Shown here: one piece after another, positions 17,166 to 25,287 of the stretch
Position numbering within the stretch: position 1 is the stretch's first letter
Layout: every line of letters starts with the position of its first letter
Source: Pseudonocardia alni
GTDB taxonomy: Bacteria; Actinomycetota; Actinomycetes; Mycobacteriales; Pseudonocardiaceae
NCBI RefSeq assembly: GCF_002813375.1
Contig: NZ_PHUJ01000003.1
Coordinates: 2,604,001 to 2,668,000, forward strand
Direction: 5' to 3'
DNA: 64,000 nucleotides
Notes under the pieces: model-generated
The model's database searches: none
What the model was told of the DNA's origin: nothing
What the model saw: only the letters and a program-made list of their open reading frames with translations
Position numbers and translations under genes: made by a program

Positions 17166-18862
17166 TCGCCCGTTCGCCCGCCCCGGACCTGGACGTGCCC
17201 GCCCTGCCCGCCTCCGCGACGCTCCGCGGCGCGGCCGACCGGTTCGGCGACGCGACGGTCCTGCACCAGGCCGGGCACGAGGTCACCTTCCACGGGCTGC
17301 TGGCCCGCGCCTCGGCGTTCGCGCACGCGCTGCACGCCGACGGGGTCGGCCGCGGCGACGTCGTCGCACTGCACCTGCCGAACTGCCCGCAGTACGCGAT
17401 CGGTTACTGGGGGACGCTGCTGGCCGGGGCGACCGTCACCCCGGCGAACCCGCTGCTCGCCCCGGACGACCTGGGCGCGCAGCTCGCGGACGCGGGGGCG
17501 GCCGTCGTCGTCAGCTGGGAGGCGGCGCTGCCCGCGGTGCTCGCCGCGCGGCCGGCGACGTCGCTGAAGCGCGTGCTCGTCACCGGCGCCCACGGCGACC
17601 CGGAGCAGCTGCCCCCGGAGGTGACCGGGCTCCGGGCGCACCTCGACGGCAGGCCGGCCACCCCGCCGGGCACCGACCTGGAGGTGGACCCGGACCGCGA
17701 CCTCGCCCACCTGGCCTACACCGGCGGCACCACCGGCCGGTCCAAGGGCGTGCGGGTCACCCACCGGCACGTGCTCACCAACGCGCTGCAGGCCGCCTGC
17801 TGGGGCACCGGCGCCCGGCCGGACGTGACCGCCACCGCGCACGGGCCCGGCGTCGTCCTGGCCGATCCCGGTCCGGCGACGGAGTTCCCGACCCCGATCG
17901 GCACCGGGCGGGCGATCGGGATCGCCCCCTGGTTCCACGCCATGGGCACGATCGGCGGGCTCAACGTCCCGCTGCTCACCGGGACGACGACGATCGTGCA
18001 CGCCCGCTTCGACCCGCGCGCCTATCTGGCCGACGCCACCCGGTTCGCCGTGACCTCGCTGTCCGGCGCGCCACCGGTGTACGCGGCGCTGCTCGCCCAC
18101 CGCGAGGCCGCCGGGGACCTGTCCTCGGTGCGGTCGCTGACCTCGGGCGCGGCACCGCTGCCGGTCGAGATCATCCGGGCGCTGCGCGACTGGTTCGGCG
18201 AGGACCTGGTCATCTCCGAGGGCTACGGCCTGACCGAGGTCACGATGGCCGCCACCCTCGGCCCCGCCGCCCGGTCCGCGGACCGGCGCCCGGGCACCGT
18301 CGGGTTGCCGATCGCGGGCACCGAGATCCGCATCTCCGGACCGGACGGCGAGGAGCTCGACGCCGGCGCCGAGGGCGAGGTGTGGATCCGCGGGCCGCAG
18401 GTCACCGGCGGCTACCACCGGCGCCCGGCCGAGACCGCGGCCGCCTTCGACGGCGACGGGTGGCTGCACACCGGCGATGTCGGCGTCCTCGACGGCGACG
18501 GCTACCTGCGCATCGTGGACCGGCTCAAGGACATGCTGCTCCACAAGGGCTACAACGTGTACCCGCGCGACCTGGAGGAGCGGCTGCTGGCGCTGCCGGG
18601 CGTGACCGGTGCGGCCGTCGTCGGGCGCCCGGTGGGGGTCGACGGCGAGCACCCGGTCGCGTTCCTGACCACCGCGACCGGCGCCGACGGGGCCGCGGTC
18701 CGCGCCGCCGTCGACGGCCTGAACGAGCGCCTGCTGCCCTACCAGCGGCTGCGGGAGGTGCACCTGGTCGGGGCGATCCCGGTCTCGGCGGCGGGGAAGG
18801 TGCTCAAGCGGGACCTCCGCGAGCAGCTGCCGACCCTGTCCCCGGACGTGGCGAAGGAGTGA
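17162..18862 (+). CDS. AMP-dependent acyl-CoA synthetase / CoA ligase
   Basis: A 566-residue ANL-superfamily enzyme. It has P-loop-like A3 'YTGGTTGRSKGVRVTHRH', A5 EGYGLTEVTMA, A7 TGDVGVLDGDGY, hinge 'DRLKDMLLHKGYNVYPRDLE' and the catalytic Lys in 'VSAAGKVLKRDLRE'. The layout is that of long-chain-fatty-acid or 4-coumarate-type ligases, which activate a carboxylate to the acyl-adenylate and then to acyl-CoA. The substrate cannot be fixed from sequence. The start overlaps the leader peptide by four bases. A small inverted repeat (18856-18876) overlaps the stop codon and may be its terminator. Confidence 0.9.
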   Translation: MIARSPAPDLDVPALPASATLRGAADRFGDATVLHQAGHEVTFHGLLARASAFAHALHADGVGRGDVVALHLPNCPQYAIGYWGTLLAGATVTPANPLLAPDDLGAQLADAGAAVVVSWEAALPAVLAARPATSLKRVLVTGAHGDPEQLPPEVTGLRAHLDGRPATPPGTDLEVDPDRDLAHLAYTGGTTGRSKGVRVTHRHVLTNALQAACWGTGARPDVTATAHGPGVVLADPGPATEFPTPIGTGRAIGIAPWFHAMGTIGGLNVPLLTGTTTIVHARFDPRAYLADATRFAVTSLSGAPPVYAALLAHREAAGDLSSVRSLTSGAAPLPVEIIRALRDWFGEDLVISEGYGLTEVTMAATLGPAARSADRRPGTVGLPIAGTEIRISGPDGEELDAGAEGEVWIRGPQVTGGYHRRPAETAAAFDGDGWLHTGDVGVLDGDGYLRIVDRLKDMLLHKGYNVYPRDLEERLLALPGVTGAAVVGRPVGVDGEHPVAFLTTATGADGAAVRAAVDGLNERLLPYQRLREVHLVGAIPVSAAGKVLKRDLREQLPTLSPDVAKE

Positions 18863-19072
18863 CGAACAGTCACTCCTCGTGAGGAAGAGGGGCCTGCACG
18901 GGTGGGCAGGTACGTCCGATGGGTGGAGTAGTCACTCCGACGGTTGGCGTAGGGGATGACCGGATAACAGGCTGGTCGTACGACACGACAGACGGGTGGA
19001 AGCAGGAGCCGGCGGCGCGCACCGGATCCCGAAGAACCCCGTTTCGACTCCCCCGAGATCGTGGTGATCGTC

Positions 19073-19594
19073 ATGTCCGCGCCCGCCGTCCACATCCCCA
19101 GCCCGCGCCGCCCCCTGGGCGCCGTCCCCCTCTCCCCGTCGGTCCCCGCACCGCGGGCCGGTGGGACCGGTCGTGCGGACCGGGTCGAGGGGCGGCACCG
19201 CCGTCGCGAGGACCACGTCGACCTGCCGGCGCCCCGCCGGGAGCGTCCGCGGTCGACCTCGCCGCTGACGCCGGGCATCCCCGCACCGCGACCGGCGTCG
19301 CCGGGGTCGTCGGCGTCGCGGCCGGGTGCGGCGGCGCAGCACTCCACCGCCGGGGCGCGAGGACACACCACCGAGACCCCGGCTACCGGCACCGCTCCCC
19401 GCGGGGTCCGGACCGGCGCCGTACGCACCGGCGGGCCGTCGGCCGTCGCACGCACCCTGGACGTCCTCGGCCGGGTCGGAAGCATCACCACGATCGCCGC
19501 GATGCTGGTCCTGTCCGCCGCACTGGCCGGGCTCGCCGACGGCACCCCGCCGAGCGGTGCGGCCGCCGAGGTCGCCGTGGCGACCCTGCGCTGA
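19073..19594 (+). CDS. Hypothetical Pro/Ala/Arg-rich protein with C-terminal membrane segment
   Basis: About 173 residues: a disordered Pro/Arg/Gly-rich N-terminal ~120 residues, then one hydrophobic segment (VGSITTIAAMLVLSAALAGL) and a short tail. It resembles other single-pass actinobacterial proteins with a cytoplasmic disordered region. No domain recognised. The 19073 ATG is preferred to 19061 because MSAPAVH is a natural start, though neither has a strong ribosome site. Confidence 0.5.
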   Translation: MSAPAVHIPSPRRPLGAVPLSPSVPAPRAGGTGRADRVEGRHRRREDHVDLPAPRRERPRSTSPLTPGIPAPRPASPGSSASRPGAAAQHSTAGARGHTTETPATGTAPRGVRTGAVRTGGPSAVARTLDVLGRVGSITTIAAMLVLSAALAGLADGTPPSGAAAEVAVATLR

Positions 19595-19600
19595 GCGGGG

Positions 19601-19831
19601 TCAGGCCGCGTCGGAGCGCGCCGCCCGGTCCGGCGGCACCGCCTTCATGACGTGGTCGACCAGGTCCAGGACCATGCGGTTCCCGCCGAGGCGGTACCCG
19701 AAGTCCTCCCAGCCGAGCAGCTCGCGCGAGATCAGCTCGCCGACCGGCCCGGGGTAGATCCGGGTCGCACGGAACGCGGCCGCGCGGATCCGCATCTTCT
19801 CGTGGTGATCCATGGGTTGCGGGTCGCTCAT
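19601..19831 (-). CDS. Small conserved hypothetical protein, 76 aa
   Basis: A compact soluble protein with the block 'MRIRAAAFRATRIYPGPVGE' then LISRELLGWEDFGYRLGG and 'MVLDLVDHVMKA'. I recall similar short proteins in other Pseudonocardiaceae, but no function is known. It converges on the preceding membrane protein with only six bases between stops. Confidence 0.65.
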   Translation of the reverse strand: MSDPQPMDHHEKMRIRAAAFRATRIYPGPVGELISRELLGWEDFGYRLGGNRMVLDLVDHVMKAVPPDRAARSDAA

Positions 19832-20042
19832 ACCCTCACCTCCACGTCAGGGGGACTGGACGTGGCGCGTCCTCCACACTGAGCGGCTCGCCTGCGTTCC
19901 ATGGTGACACCCCCACGCCGCAGTACCGGGCGACGTGCGCAGGATCTCAGGCACCGTGTCACCGGGGTGTTCCCCGCCGGTCACGCCGGCGTTGCGGGGT
20001 CGATCACACGACCGGCCGGGCCCCGGTGGATACCGTGGCCGC

Positions 20043-20711
20043 ATGGCCGACCGCACCCGGGACCTGCTCTGGTCCGACGTCGACACCCTGTACGGGGCGA
20101 TCCTCGCCCACCCGTTCGTCACCGGGCTGACCGACGGCTCGCTTCCGCACGAGACGTTCCGGCACTACATCGTCCAGGACGCGCACTACCTGCGCGGCTA
20201 CGCCACGGCGCTCGCCGTGTGCGCGGCGAAGGCTCCGACCGACGACGACACCCTCATGTTCGCCGAGCACACCGCCGGCGCGATCGCCGCCGAGCGGGAG
20301 CTGCACGCCGACCTGCTGGGCGCGCTCGGCCTCACCTCGGAGCAGGCCCGCGAGCTGCCGGTCGCCCCGGCCACCCGCGCCTACGTCAGCTACCTGCTGG
20401 CGGCCGCCTACGGCGGGTCCTACGCCGAGGGCGTCGCCGCGGTGCTGCCCTGCTACTGGATCTACGGCCGGGTCGGCGAGCACCTGGTCGGCGCCGGATC
20501 CCCCGACCCGGTCTACCAGCGCTGGATCGACATGTACGCGGGCGAGGAGTACCACGCCGTCGTCGAGGCCGTGCTGGACGCGACCGACCGGGTCGGCGCC
20601 GCCGCGTCGACGGGGGAGTTCGCCCGCATGCGCGAGCACTTCACGACGACCTCGCGCTACGAGTGGATGTTCTGGGACGGCGCGTACCGCCGGGAGACCT
20701 GGCCGGTCTGA
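20043..20711 (+). CDS. tenA: TenA family aminopyrimidine aminohydrolase / thiaminase II
   Basis: A 222-residue all-helical TenA protein: HPFVTGLTDGSLPHETFRHY, IVQDAHYLRGYATAL, then 'LPCYWIYGRVGEHL', which holds the Cys nucleophile of the TenA_C type, and YAGEEYHAVVEAVLD. It hydrolyses damaged or free aminopyrimidine for thiamin salvage. The ATG at 20043 is preferred because the earlier in-frame start adds an Arg/Pro-rich stretch unlike the family. No other thi genes and no TPP riboswitch are visible next to it. Confidence 0.88.
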   Translation: MADRTRDLLWSDVDTLYGAILAHPFVTGLTDGSLPHETFRHYIVQDAHYLRGYATALAVCAAKAPTDDDTLMFAEHTAGAIAAERELHADLLGALGLTSEQARELPVAPATRAYVSYLLAAAYGGSYAEGVAAVLPCYWIYGRVGEHLVGAGSPDPVYQRWIDMYAGEEYHAVVEAVLDATDRVGAAASTGEFARMREHFTTTSRYEWMFWDGAYRRETWPV

Positions 20712-20726
20712 GCCCGGCCGGTCGCC

Positions 20727-21131
20727 TCAGCGGTTGTCGAGCCGGTCCGGGATCACCAGGTGCAGGAAGAACGACACGATCCCGACGACGATCGCGCCCC
20801 AGAACGCCGCCCAGAACCCGTCGACGGTGAACGGCAGGTTCAGCACCGACGACAGCCAGCCCGTCAGCAGGAACATGAGCGCGTTCACCACGAGCGCGAA
20901 CAGACCCAGCGTGAGGATGTAGAGCGGGCAGCCCAGCGTCGCCACGATCGGCTTGACCACGGCGTTGACCAGGCCGAACACCAGGGCCACGCCGATCAAC
21001 GTGAGGATCGAGGTGGAGGTGCCGGCGCTGTCCAGCCGGATGCCGCCGACCAGCACCGTCGCCACCCACAACGAGGCGGCGACGACGAGCGTGCGGATGG
21101 TGAAGGTGAGCACGGGGCTCGGTGGGGTCAT
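20727..21131 (-). CDS. Four-helix membrane protein of the PF04020 'phage holin' family (YvlD-like)
   Basis: 134 residues, almost entirely four hydrophobic segments, with the family motifs 'FGLVNAVVKPIVATLGCPLY' and ILTLGLFALVVNALMFLLTG. Despite the database name, these are chromosomal membrane proteins of unknown role and not evidence of a prophage. The start overlaps the upstream serine hydrolase stop by four bases (ATGA), so the two form an operon. Confidence 0.82.
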   Translation of the reverse strand: MTPPSPVLTFTIRTLVVAASLWVATVLVGGIRLDSAGTSTSILTLIGVALVFGLVNAVVKPIVATLGCPLYILTLGLFALVVNALMFLLTGWLSSVLNLPFTVDGFWAAFWGAIVVGIVSFFLHLVIPDRLDNR

Positions 21132-22378
21132 CGGTCGGTCACCGCCTGCTGGACCAGCGTCTGGAGCTGGGATCGGATCGGATAGGTGCTGGAGGGGACG
21201 AGCTGGGTCATGAAGACGACCACCAGGTCGTCGACGGGGTCCACCCAGAACGCGGTGGAGGCCAGCCCGCCCCAGGCGAAGGTGCCCTCGTTGGCGAAGC
21301 CCTTCGTCGCCGCCCCGTCGACGACGACGGAGAAGCCGAGCCCGAAACCGACACCGGCGAACGCCGACTCGGAGAAGATGGGCCGCCCGACGGTGTCGAG
21401 GTCGGCGCCGCCGGGCAGGTGGTTGCGGGTGGCCCGGGCCAGGGTGCGCGGGCCGAGGATGCGAGCGCCGTCGAGCTCGCCGCCGCGGGCGAGCATCCGG
21501 GCGAACCGCAGGTAGTCGCCGGTGGTGGACAGCAGTCCGCCGCCGCCGGAGAGGAAGGTGGGCTCGCGGGTCGCGGACCGGGCGAGCACCTTGTTCTCGA
21601 CCAGACCGCCGCCGGGGCGGGCGTTGTAGAGCGTCGCGAGCCTGCCGGCCTGCGCGGACCCCTCCGGCACCCAGAACGCGGTGTCGGTCATCCCGAGCGG
21701 GCCGGTGATCTCCTCGCGGAGGAACTCGTCGAGCCGGCGTCCGGACGCGACCTCGACGATACGGCCGAGCACGTCGGTGGCCACCGAGTAGTTCCACTCG
21801 CGGCCCGGCTGGAACAGCAGCGGAAACGACGCGAAGTGCTCGCTCGCGGCCGCGAGGTCCATCCCGGACGGGGCGCCGAACTCGAAGCCCTTGGAGCGGT
21901 ACATCTCGTCGACGGGGTGGGCGTGGTGGAAGCCGTAGGTCAGGCCCGCGGTGTGGGTCAGCAGATGGTGCACCCGCATCGGCTCGACGGCCGCGTCGGT
22001 CCCCGGATTGAGCGCCGAGCCGCCGCGGTAGACGCGCTGCTCGGCGAACGCCGGGATGTAGCGCGACACCGGGTCGGTGAGCTCCAGGGCGCCTCGCTCG
22101 GCGAGCATCAGGACCGCGACCGAGGTGATCGGCTTGGTCATCGAGTAGATGCGCCAGAGCGTGTCGTCGGTCACCGGAGCGGCGGAGTCGAGGTCGCGGA
22201 CGCCGAGGTGGGTCAGGTGCGCGAGCCGGTCGTGCCGGGCGACGGCGATCGTCGCGCCGGCGAGGCGGCCGTCGTCGACGTAGCGGCGGAAGTGGCTGTC
22301 GATCCGGGCCAGCCGGGCGGGGTCGAGGCCGACCTCCGCCGGGTCCGCCTCGAGCGTGCCGAAGGTCGGGGAGGTCAC
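21128..22378 (-). CDS. Serine hydrolase of the beta-lactamase/esterase (class C-like) family
   Basis: 416 residues from a GTG at 22378. The Ser-x-x-Lys motif is in 'LWRIYSMTKPITSVAVLMLA', a Tyr motif in 'EWNYSVATDVLGRIVE', and HTAGLTYGF and GLGFSVVVDG are also typical. No signal peptide is apparent, which favours a cytoplasmic esterase or peptidase over a secreted beta-lactamase. Substrate unknown. The longer in-frame start adds an Arg/Pro-rich, non-homologous N-terminus. It is coupled to the four-helix membrane gene. Confidence 0.85.
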   Translation of the reverse strand: MTSPTFGTLEADPAEVGLDPARLARIDSHFRRYVDDGRLAGATIAVARHDRLAHLTHLGVRDLDSAAPVTDDTLWRIYSMTKPITSVAVLMLAERGALELTDPVSRYIPAFAEQRVYRGGSALNPGTDAAVEPMRVHHLLTHTAGLTYGFHHAHPVDEMYRSKGFEFGAPSGMDLAAASEHFASFPLLFQPGREWNYSVATDVLGRIVEVASGRRLDEFLREEITGPLGMTDTAFWVPEGSAQAGRLATLYNARPGGGLVENKVLARSATREPTFLSGGGGLLSTTGDYLRFARMLARGGELDGARILGPRTLARATRNHLPGGADLDTVGRPIFSESAFAGVGFGLGFSVVVDGAATKGFANEGTFAWGGLASTAFWVDPVDDLVVVFMTQLVPSSTYPIRSQLQTLVQQAVTDR

Positions 22379-22595
22379 GATCACGACCCTACCCGCGGGC
22401 CGCGTCCACAGTTCTGACGATCCTGCGGCCCGGCGCGTCACCCGGCGGACGCCCGCTCGTACTACCGGAAGTGCCCTGCGGGGCACGCGGACACCGGCGG
22501 GGGCCGGTGCCCGCCCACGCGTCGTGGCCGGTCCGAACGGGGAGCCCGGGCGGGCCACGGCGCGGCCGGGCCGGAGCGACGCGGACCCGAGCGGC

Positions 22596-23396
22596 TCAGA
22601 CCGGCACGATCTCGTAGCGGGCCAGGCGCTCGCCGCGCAGCGCGGTCGCCCGCAGCGCCGCGGCCAGTGCCCGCGACGCCCGCGGCAGCCGGGCCGCGAT
22701 CTCGGCGGGTGGGGTCGCGGCGTCGCAGGAGGCGGCCAGGCGCAGCCCCCACGGCTCCAGCTCGCGCGGGTCCTCGCAGGTCCAGTCGACCTCCAGCTCG
22801 CGCAGCGGGCCCGCGGCGAGCCGCCCGGCCGCGCCCCGGGACAGCAGGTCGGTGACGAGCTCGGCGCCCGGGAGCATCCGCGCGGCGGTGAACACGATCC
22901 GCTGCACGCCCTGCTCGGGCAGCAGCGTCAGCACCCGGTCGGAGACGACCAGGTGCGGGCCGGGCAGGTCGCGGGCCAGCTCCAGCCAGTCCTCGTCGAG
23001 CGCGGACCCGGCCACCAGGTGCGCCGGGCCCGCCAGCAGCTCGCGGCGCAGCTCGGCCACCCCGGGCAACTCGACGTCGACCCAGTGCGCCGGGCCGTCG
23101 TCGCCGAGCCGTCCCGCGCGGTCACCCAGCCCCGGTCCCAGCTCGACGACGGTCCCGCCCGGGTGCCGTCGTGCGAATCCGCGCACCCACTCGTCGAGGA
23201 CCGCGACCCGCAGCAGCGTGGAGAGCGTGTCGGCCCGCCCGGGCGCCGAGCCCAGGTCGAGGTCGTCCGCGACGACGGCGGCGGCGTGGTCCCCGACCAC
23301 CGGATGGCGGCGACGGGCGTCGCGGGCCCTGGCGTGTGCCGCGGGCAGCGACGTCGCCTCGAGCGCCTGCAACCGCGGACGGCGTCGTTGCGTCAC
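22596..23396 (-). CDS. SAM-dependent methyltransferase, LCM/TcmP-like
   Basis: 266 residues from a GTG at 23396. Motif I is VVELGPGLGDRAGRLG, followed by 'AHWVDVELPGVAELRRELL', the arrangement of the leucine carboxyl methyltransferase-like family used for O-methylation of carboxyls or phenols. The later 'GPHLVVSDRVLTLLPEQGV' corresponds to motif IV/V. Substrate unknown. The gene is isolated and divergent from the patatin gene. Confidence 0.8.
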   Translation of the reverse strand: MTQRRRPRLQALEATSLPAAHARARDARRRHPVVGDHAAAVVADDLDLGSAPGRADTLSTLLRVAVLDEWVRGFARRHPGGTVVELGPGLGDRAGRLGDDGPAHWVDVELPGVAELRRELLAGPAHLVAGSALDEDWLELARDLPGPHLVVSDRVLTLLPEQGVQRIVFTAARMLPGAELVTDLLSRGAAGRLAAGPLRELEVDWTCEDPRELEPWGLRLAASCDAATPPAEIAARLPRASRALAAALRATALRGERLARYEIVPV

Positions 23397-23505
23397 GGTG
23401 TCCTTCCCCCCTCCAGCGGGCCTCCGCGAGGGCGTCGGCGCTGGTCGCGCGAACGTACTAGTTGCGCGACGAGGCACCCGAGCCGGGAGGCGCCGGGCGG
23501 TGGAC

Positions 23506-23540
23506 GGTCCGCGGGCGGTGGACGGTCCGCGGTCGGTGGC
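23506..23540. repeat. Two near-identical 18-bp direct repeats
   Basis: The unit GGTGGACGGTCCGCGGGC / GGTGGACGGTCCGCGGTC occurs twice in tandem in the intergenic region before the patatin gene. Length and copy number are too small for a named element. Confidence 0.5.
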
Positions 23541-23602
23541 TCGTGAGCGGTCCCCGGACACCGGGGCGCCGCCGCCGCGGGGCCGCGGGGCCGCGGACCT
23601 CC

Positions 23603-24601
23603 ATGATGGGGGGCGTGCCTCCCGCCCTCCTCACCTCCGCCGCGCACGGCGACACCGAGGTCCTGCGCCTGCTCGAGCGCCGCCGCGACACCGGGCGCCG
23701 CCCCGGCCGGCACGCCGACGGGGCACGGATCGCGCTGGTCGTCGGCGGGGGCGGGATGCGCGGCTCCTACGCGGCCGGGATGGTGCACGCGCTGTCCGAC
23801 CTCGGGCTCGCCGCCGGCGTCGACGAGGTGTGGGGCAGCTCGGCCGGGGCGTTCGTCGGGACGGCGCTGGTCATGGGGCACGGAGCCGAGGTGTCCCGGG
23901 TGTTCGAACGGGACATGGCGTGCCGCGAGTTCATCGACCCGCGCCGGTTCGGCACCCGTCGCCCGATGGTGTCGTTGGACCACCTGTTCGACCGGATCCT
24001 GGTCGACTCCCTCCCCACCGACTGGTCGCGGCTGGTGGACCCGCCGGTCCCGCTGAACGTCGTGGTCACCGGTGCGGTCGACCTGCGCCCGCGGGTGCTG
24101 ACCGCGCTGCCCGACGGGGCCACGTGGAGGGCCGCGATGCGGGCGACGGCCGCGATCCCGCTGCTGGCGGGCCCCCCGGTACGGGTCGGCACGGGCGAGG
24201 ACGCCGAGGACTTCATCGACGGCTCGGTCGGCGACCCGCTCCCGGTCGCACGGGCCCTGCGCGACGGCGCCACGCACGTCCTGGCCCTGCTCACGCGCAC
24301 CGCCGACGACCTCACCGGCATCCCGCCGGACGCCCGCACCCCGCTGTGGGCCCGCTCACTGGACCGGCTCGCGCCGGGCCTGGGCCGGATGGCGCAGGAC
24401 GCCGCCCGGCACGGCGAGTGCCTGCCCCTGCTCGCCGACGCCGCGCACCCGGACCGGGCCGGGGCGCACCTGCTGACGCTGAGTCCGCACTCCCCCGCCG
24501 GCGTCCACGGCCTGTCCACCGACCCCGGGCGGGTCGCCGCCGCGGCCCGGATCGGCTACGAGACGGTGCTGTCCGCGACGGCCCCGGCCGCCGCGGCCTG
24601 A
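23603..24601 (+). CDS. Patatin-like phospholipase
   Basis: About 332 residues. The oxyanion-hole motif is VVGGGGMRGSYAAGM, the nucleophile elbow VWGSSAGAFVGTALVMG (G-x-S-x-G) and the catalytic Asp is in FIDGSVGDPLP, giving a complete Ser-Asp dyad. No signal peptide or membrane segment, so it acts in the cytoplasm or at the inner face of the membrane. The start is uncertain among 23603, 23606 and a GTG at 23618; the longer frame includes the upstream repeats and is rejected. Confidence 0.86.
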   Translation: MMGGVPPALLTSAAHGDTEVLRLLERRRDTGRRPGRHADGARIALVVGGGGMRGSYAAGMVHALSDLGLAAGVDEVWGSSAGAFVGTALVMGHGAEVSRVFERDMACREFIDPRRFGTRRPMVSLDHLFDRILVDSLPTDWSRLVDPPVPLNVVVTGAVDLRPRVLTALPDGATWRAAMRATAAIPLLAGPPVRVGTGEDAEDFIDGSVGDPLPVARALRDGATHVLALLTRTADDLTGIPPDARTPLWARSLDRLAPGLGRMAQDAARHGECLPLLADAAHPDRAGAHLLTLSPHSPAGVHGLSTDPGRVAAAARIGYETVLSATAPAAAA

Positions 24602-24695
24602 GCCCCCTCCCGCCCGTGCGCCGATGACTTCGGCGCGGCCGGGCGGTCGGAGCTGGTGTGGGCACCGTGCCCGTACCGGACCCGGGGGGTGGCCC

Positions 24696-24959
24696 ATGCG
24701 CGACGACGCGCCGTCGCGGGTGCGGACCCGCACCGTCGTGCTCGCCCCCGGCGAGGTCCGCCCGCACGTCGAGGACGAGTGGCGGGGCGCCGTCGTCGTG
24801 GTCGACGCCGGCCGGATCGAGCTCTGCTGCGCCGCGGGCGGGAGCCGGACCTTCGGTACCGGGTCGGTGCTGTGGTTCACCGGGCTGAACCTGGTCCGGG
24901 TCCGCAACCCCGGGCGGGACGAGGCGGTGTTCCGCGGCATCACCCGCGGGCCGCCCTGA
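24696..24959 (+). CDS. Small cupin-like protein
   Basis: 87 residues. The pattern 'LAPGEVRPHVEDEWRGAVVV' – DAGRIEL – 'GSVLWFTGLNLVRVRNPG' is like the two beta-hairpins of a minimal cupin, as in actinobacterial small cupin-like proteins. No metal-binding His triad is obvious, so it may be a non-enzymatic barrel. It follows the patatin gene on the same strand. Confidence 0.55.
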   Translation: MRDDAPSRVRTRTVVLAPGEVRPHVEDEWRGAVVVVDAGRIELCCAAGGSRTFGTGSVLWFTGLNLVRVRNPGRDEAVFRGITRGPP

Positions 24960-24972
24960 CCCCGGTCCCCTC

Positions 24973-25044
24973 GGCCCGCCGCGTCGAGCCGGCCCGCCGT
25001 GTCGAGCCGGCCCGCCGTGTCGAGCCGGCCCGCCGTGTCGAGTG
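24973..25044. repeat. 18-bp tandem repeat, four copies
   Basis: Four contiguous units of GGCCCGCCGTGTCGAGCC (the first has one substitution, the last two at the end) lie just after the cupin-like stop codon and before the convergent zinc-binding gene. Each unit can fold partly on itself. No reading frame uses it. Confidence 0.8.
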
Positions 25045-25058
25045 CCCGCCGCCTCGGG

Positions 25059-25268
25059 TCAGCCCGCCGCGTCCAGCGCCCGCTGCCAGATCCCGTTGCG
25101 CGTGGCGACGAGGCCGAGCTCGCGCGGGTCGGTCACGCACACGCCACGGGGGCGGTGGGTGTCCCACAGCTGCGCGTCGTCGAAGACGGCTCCGCAGCCG
25201 CCGAACCGGCGGCAGCAGTGCGCCCGGTCCGGTCCCACCCACTCGGTACCGCAACAGGACATCCGCAT
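25059..25268 (-). CDS. Small FDXHR-type putative zinc-binding protein
   Basis: 69 residues with the pattern C-C-G-T-E-W, RAHCCRRFGGCGAVF, 'LWDTHRPRGVCVTDPRELGL', and GIWQRAL at the end. The spacing of Cys/His residues and the W/F-D-x-H-R signature resemble the FDXHR family of small zinc-finger-like proteins common in actinobacteria and their phages. Function unknown. It is followed on the same strand by nothing and preceded by the double GNAT gene (19-base gap), so they may be cotranscribed. Confidence 0.7.
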   Translation of the reverse strand: MRMSCCGTEWVGPDRAHCCRRFGGCGAVFDDAQLWDTHRPRGVCVTDPRELGLVATRNGIWQRALDAAG

Positions 25269-25287
25269 GATCCGCACGGCGGGCAGG

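Noticed and set aside
20727..21131. Prophage holin
   Set aside because: The PF04020 family is named holin but is chromosomal; no phage genes are nearby.
21128..22378. Beta-lactamase resistance gene
   Set aside because: No signal peptide and esterase-like features; only the S-x-x-K fold is shared.
24973..25044. CRISPR array
   Set aside because: Units are contiguous 18-mers with no spacers and no cas genes. The same holds for the repeats at 42121-42228, 62426-62473 and 63132-63211.
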